This document shows, in pieces, positions 62,801 to 64,000 of a stretch of 64,000 bases of DNA. The position numbers were made by a program, and so were the translations under genes. This DNA comes from Siniperca chuatsi. Taxonomy: Eukaryota > Chordata > Actinopteri > Centrarchiformes > Sinipercidae. The stretch is from assembly GCF_020085105.1 (NCBI RefSeq), contig NC_058052.1, positions 12,629,233 through 12,693,232 of the forward strand. The letters are read 5' to 3'. Every line of letters starts with the position of its first letter. Position 1 is the stretch's first letter. Below the pieces are notes generated by a model. The model was given only the letters and a program-made list of their open reading frames with translations, did not search any database and had not been told where the DNA came from.

Positions 62801-64000
62801 CATGGCCACCATCACGTTATCCACTGTGAAAAGTAGAGTGAGAAGAGTTGAATGTCACACACTCATGTGCCTCCTATATATATGATCTGATTACTTTTTT
62901 CTATATGCAAGTGCCTGAAGTTCCCTGAGACTGAATAAGAAAAGGAGTAGAAACTAAATGCAGTGCATTAGTTAATAAATCTATGGATATAAGGATTAAT
63001 ATTCAAGGGCACTTCATATCCAGATCTCAGTCTAAGATGCAAGAAAAAAAGGTAACACCAAAGAGCAAGAATCACTCAATTCCTTAAATCCTGTTCCTGA
63101 GTCGTTTTGTGAAATTTCAGAAAGAACATAGATACTTTTCAATGGGAAAAAAGATTGCACTCACCACCTTGTAAGACAGCACTACCATTAAATACATTGA
63201 TTTGAGGGTGATATTTACAAGGGATGCACCTATCCATCTACTGTACCTAATGCAAATGCATGAGGGTGGACTTGACAGTCATAACAATGAATCAGTGTTA
63301 TCATTACAAACCTCGCTCCTCTCCAAAATGCTGACATCTTGGTATTCCTCCAAGCTGGAACAGTCGGAGCACAAGCTGCAGGCTCTTGTCACTCTTACGC
63401 AGAGGCAAGTAGATATTGGTGCTGACTCTGCTCAGGGTGTCCAGCAGCGGAGACAGTAATGACTCCAGAGTGTTACAGATCTCTGCTCCGAGTTGATTCC
63501 TCTCCATGTCCACACACAGCAGAATGGCCCTGGCCAACTTATCAGCCTCTCTGGGGTCCGGTAACCTCTCAGTGTGACCTGAGGTGCAGGGAAACTAACT
63601 TAAACCAACTCCAAAGAATATAACCTAAATTATCGTGTATACAGACTTATCTATGACCGCCTCACTTCAGACTTACCTGTGCTAACTGGGACTCGGAGAT
63701 AGGTGTGTATCTGGCTTTGAACATAGCCTCTTACAGTCTCTCTCCTTGTGGCAGCACCAGCACAATCTCCATCCATAATCCTGGGCTTGAAACTGCCTTC
63801 ATTGTCCAATAGCCAGGCACACGACTGCAGCGATGTCACAACATATCATACAACTTCCCTATTGTGTTATTTTAACACGTCAGGTTGACTGTTCCTTCAA
63901 ATGTCTCTAATACAACGTACCTGATTCCAGATCTGAGTCCCTCTACACAGTGACTCTTCTGCACGAAAATCCATCAGGAAACTAAAAACATCATCTAGGG
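55109..64000 (-). CDS. tarbp1: TAR RNA-binding protein 1 homologue, tRNA (guanosine-18-2'-O)-methyltransferase, 3' two thirds
   Basis: Twenty-one phased exons, about 1,079 residues, are visible; human TARBP1 is about 1,621, so the N-terminal third lies beyond the right edge. From the 5' side: 63921-64000 (partial), 63677-63824, 63312-63578, 62726-62823, 62455-62613, 62126-62355, 61763-62000, 61410-61598, 61086-61285, 60934-61005, 60680-60800, 59905-60015, 59646-59795, 59461-59547, 59163-59368, 58985-59066, 58714-58885, 58431-58616, 57756-57880, 57295-57431, 55109-55289. Most of the protein is a helical-repeat scaffold. The last 150 residues form a SPOUT methyltransferase domain with motif 1 ([13 protein letters not shown], carrying the conserved Asn and Arg), motif 2 (LLLGNEREGIP) and motif 3 ([20 protein letters not shown]), all intact. 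It uses S-adenosylmethionine to 2'-O-methylate G18 of some tRNAs. Identity is clear from [20 protein letters not shown] and [14 protein letters not shown], as remembered in human. Confidence 0.95.
55441..55805. repeat. Teleost-type dispersed repeat (longer copy)
   Basis: The longer copy of the family seen at 16582-16795, within the last tarbp1 intron. It includes the left arm (aatatgcttattcgctttcttgcc, cagccagttagcttagc) missing from the other copy. The end (cttttcatcctactatcagcaagataacacattagc) roughly mirrors the start, so the element is partly palindromic. Confidence 0.75.
57022..57107 (+). other. Exon-like GC-rich island, plus strand, inside the last tarbp1 intron
   Basis: An 86-base segment is preceded by a pyrimidine-rich acceptor (ctctcctcctcAG) and followed by a consensus donor (cAG|GTGAGA). 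A second donor (gacAG|GTACAC) lies inside at 57056. It is GC-rich, while the intron around it is AT-rich, and all three plus-strand frames are open across the segment itself. It is antisense to tarbp1 and is not one of its exons, since the minus strand lacks flanking AG and GT. It could belong to an antisense transcript or be a repeat fragment. I do not recognise any product. Confidence 0.35.
57295..57431 (-). CDS. tarbp1: tarbp1 exon with start of SPOUT motif 2
   Basis: Between catcAG and ctgGG|GTATGA, it encodes [40 protein letters not shown] and TLLLL. The last Gly codon is split with the final exon to make LLLGNE. Confidence 0.93.
57756..57880 (-). CDS. tarbp1: tarbp1 exon with SPOUT motif 1 arginine
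   Basis: Between ttctAG and ttagag|GTGAAG, it encodes [20 protein letters not shown] and SELWLPLLE. It carries the Arg of motif 1 expected to act in methyl transfer in the TrmH family. Confidence 0.93.
57881..58430 (-). other. tarbp1 intron interrupting SPOUT motif 1
   Basis: A 550-base intron within the Gly codon that follows NLG. Nothing else was recognised. Confidence 0.8.
58431..58616 (-). CDS. tarbp1: tarbp1 exon leading into the methyltransferase domain
   Basis: Between tcccAG and ggaG|GTCAGG, it encodes [40 protein letters not shown] and PTNLG, the first half of SPOUT motif 1 with its conserved Asn. The exon begins with GTGAGC, so its acceptor looks like a donor as well. Confidence 0.9.
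58714..58885 (-). CDS. tarbp1: tarbp1 internal exon
   Basis: Between ttcctAG and caaaA|GTACAG, it encodes [20 protein letters not shown] and [18 protein letters not shown]. The middle is less conserved than in human, but the ends (DDEWI, PGDW.QQD) match. Confidence 0.88.
58985..59066 (-). CDS. tarbp1: tarbp1 internal exon
   Basis: An 82-base exon between catttAG and gttgag|GTGTGC. It encodes [20 protein letters not shown] and IRDYSVE, corresponding to human [17 protein letters not shown]. Confidence 0.92.
59163..59368 (-). CDS. tarbp1: tarbp1 internal exon
   Basis: Between gtttaAG and actgG|GTGAGA, it encodes [20 protein letters not shown] and [20 protein letters not shown]. The [16 protein letters not shown] stretch is the same in remembered human TARBP1. 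Confidence 0.94.
59461..59547 (-). CDS. tarbp1: tarbp1 internal exon
   Basis: A 29-codon phase 0 exon between ctctacAG and aataag|GTAAAC. It encodes [20 protein letters not shown] and VIIPNLKNK, matching human KTSICTFLAVLSHLD. Confidence 0.9.
59646..59795 (-). CDS. tarbp1: tarbp1 internal exon behind a GT microsatellite
   Basis: A 50-codon exon encoding [20 protein letters not shown] and [20 protein letters not shown]. Its acceptor (acaaacAG) is preceded by GT-repeat DNA (59817-59847) in place of a typical pyrimidine tract. The donor is acatg|GTGAGC. Confidence 0.9.
59817..59847. repeat. CA/GT microsatellite beside a tarbp1 acceptor
   Basis: About fifteen units. On the gene strand it is a GT run ending 21 bases before the exon at 59646-59795. 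Confidence 0.95.
59905..60015 (-). CDS. tarbp1: tarbp1 internal exon
   Basis: A 37-codon phase 0 exon between tctccAG and agagag|GTAAGA. It encodes [20 protein letters not shown] and [11 protein letters not shown], close to remembered human [19 protein letters not shown]. Confidence 0.93.
60016..60679 (-). other. tarbp1 intron
   Basis: 664 AT-rich bases without any recognised feature. Confidence 0.8.
60680..60800 (-). CDS. tarbp1: tarbp1 internal exon
   Basis: Between ttttccAG and aaaagg|GTAGGC, it encodes [20 protein letters not shown] and [17 protein letters not shown]. Phase fits both sides. Confidence 0.88.
60934..61005 (-). CDS. tarbp1: tarbp1 short internal exon
   Basis: A 72-base exon between tccaaAG and acaAG|GTGAAC. 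It encodes [20 protein letters not shown] and AITS, continuing the conserved human segment [11 protein letters not shown]. Confidence 0.9.
61086..61285 (-). CDS. tarbp1: tarbp1 internal exon with conserved GPVFRRDQR motif
   Basis: Between tttttAG and caacG|GTAACT, it encodes [20 protein letters not shown] through [18 protein letters not shown]. The last stretch is nearly identical to the remembered human TARBP1 ([14 protein letters not shown]), anchoring the gene call. Confidence 0.93.
61410..61598 (-). CDS. tarbp1: tarbp1 internal exon
   Basis: A 63-codon phase 0 exon between gatccCAG and aaacag|GTGATA. It encodes [20 protein letters not shown] and [20 protein letters not shown]. Confidence 0.86.
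61763..62000 (-). CDS. tarbp1: tarbp1 internal exon
   Basis: Between tctttAG and ccaCAA|GTGAGT, it encodes [39 protein letters not shown] and a helical stretch between them. Junctions are in phase with both neighbours. Confidence 0.85.
62126..62355 (-). CDS. tarbp1: tarbp1 internal exon
   Basis: It starts after atcaccAG ([20 protein letters not shown]) and includes a Ser-rich linker ([20 protein letters not shown]). I chose donor ttcaAG|GTCAGC because its phase fits the next exon. Another GT site about 40 bases further on does not fit, so the 3' border is less certain than most. Confidence 0.75.
62455..62613 (-). CDS. tarbp1: tarbp1 internal exon
   Basis: A 53-codon phase 0 exon after a T-rich tract (tttacAG), ending cagcag|GTACAA. 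It encodes [20 protein letters not shown] and [19 protein letters not shown]. Confidence 0.87.
62726..62823 (-). CDS. tarbp1: tarbp1 internal exon
   Basis: Between ttcacAG and cagGAG|GTAAAC, it encodes [20 protein letters not shown] and [12 protein letters not shown], an amphipathic helix pair. Both junctions are in phase. Confidence 0.85.
62824..63311 (-). other. tarbp1 intron
   Basis: 488 AT-rich bases without any recognised feature. Confidence 0.8.
63312..63578 (-). CDS. tarbp1: tarbp1 internal exon
   Basis: An 88-codon helical exon between acctcAG and cgaG|GTTTGT. It encodes [20 protein letters not shown] and [20 protein letters not shown], with the periodic Leu pattern of a helical repeat. 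Confidence 0.85.
63677..63824 (-). CDS. tarbp1: tarbp1 internal exon
   Basis: Bounded by gctgcAG and acaG|GTAAGT, it encodes [20 protein letters not shown] and a basic stretch ([20 protein letters not shown]). Phase is 0 in and 1 out, matching its neighbours. Confidence 0.8.
63921..64000 (-). CDS. tarbp1: tarbp1 exon, cut by the window edge
   Basis: It encodes [20 protein letters not shown] and IWNQ before donor aatcag|GTACGT. The upstream border lies at or beyond 64000, where a CCTAG just inside the edge could be its acceptor. Confidence 0.75.

Noticed and set aside
1..64000. CRISPR arrays, prokaryotic operons, phage or integron structures, tRNA or rRNA genes
   Set aside because: None seen. 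Repeats present are simple microsatellites or eukaryotic dispersed elements, and the genes are spliced vertebrate genes.

Overview
The window is a piece of a vertebrate chromosome, almost certainly from a ray-finned (percomorph-type) teleost. Genes are split by GT-AG introns, coding density is low, CA/TC microsatellites are common, and several dispersed repeats of a kind familiar from percomorph genomes are present. Nothing prokaryotic, no CRISPR array, no tRNA/rRNA gene and no intact transposase was found. Exons were placed by joining open frames at GT/AG sites with matching phase and, for slc35f3 and tarbp1, by comparison with the remembered human proteins. No alignment or transcript evidence was available.

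Layout. (1) 1-7496: non-coding flank with short MITE-like inverted-repeat elements at 3.2-4.1 kb. (2) 7501-48394, plus strand: slc35f3, a ten-helix SLC35-family carrier proposed in human work to move thiamine. It has two alternative first coding exons (7501-7711 and 30064-30139). Both end in the same phase and feed six shared exons (40576-48394), giving predicted proteins of 474 and 429 residues. The introns are large (32.9 kb and 10.4 kb from the two first exons) and hold repeats and possible conserved non-coding elements. (3) 48395-51258: slc35f3 3' region with a candidate poly(A) signal, then a duplicated AT-rich repeat between two convergent genes. (4) 51259-54272, minus strand: a three-exon class A (rhodopsin-like) GPCR of 541 residues with all hallmark motifs. 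It resembles GPR161 in several stretches, but its identity is open. (5) 55109-64000, minus strand: the 3' two thirds of tarbp1, 21 exons visible, encoding a helical-repeat region and a complete C-terminal SPOUT (TrmH/SpoU-type) tRNA 2'-O-methyltransferase domain. The first exons lie beyond the right edge.

The three genes have no obvious functional link; their order matters mainly as synteny. SLC35F3 and TARBP1 are close neighbours on human 1q42.2 (from memory, with COA6 between), so the block is ancient, while the receptor between them here is not at that place in human as far as I recall. The most interesting observations are this receptor, the dual-promoter structure of slc35f3, an exon-like GC-rich island on the plus strand inside the last tarbp1 intron (57022-57107), and a tarbp1 splice acceptor preceded by a GT microsatellite.
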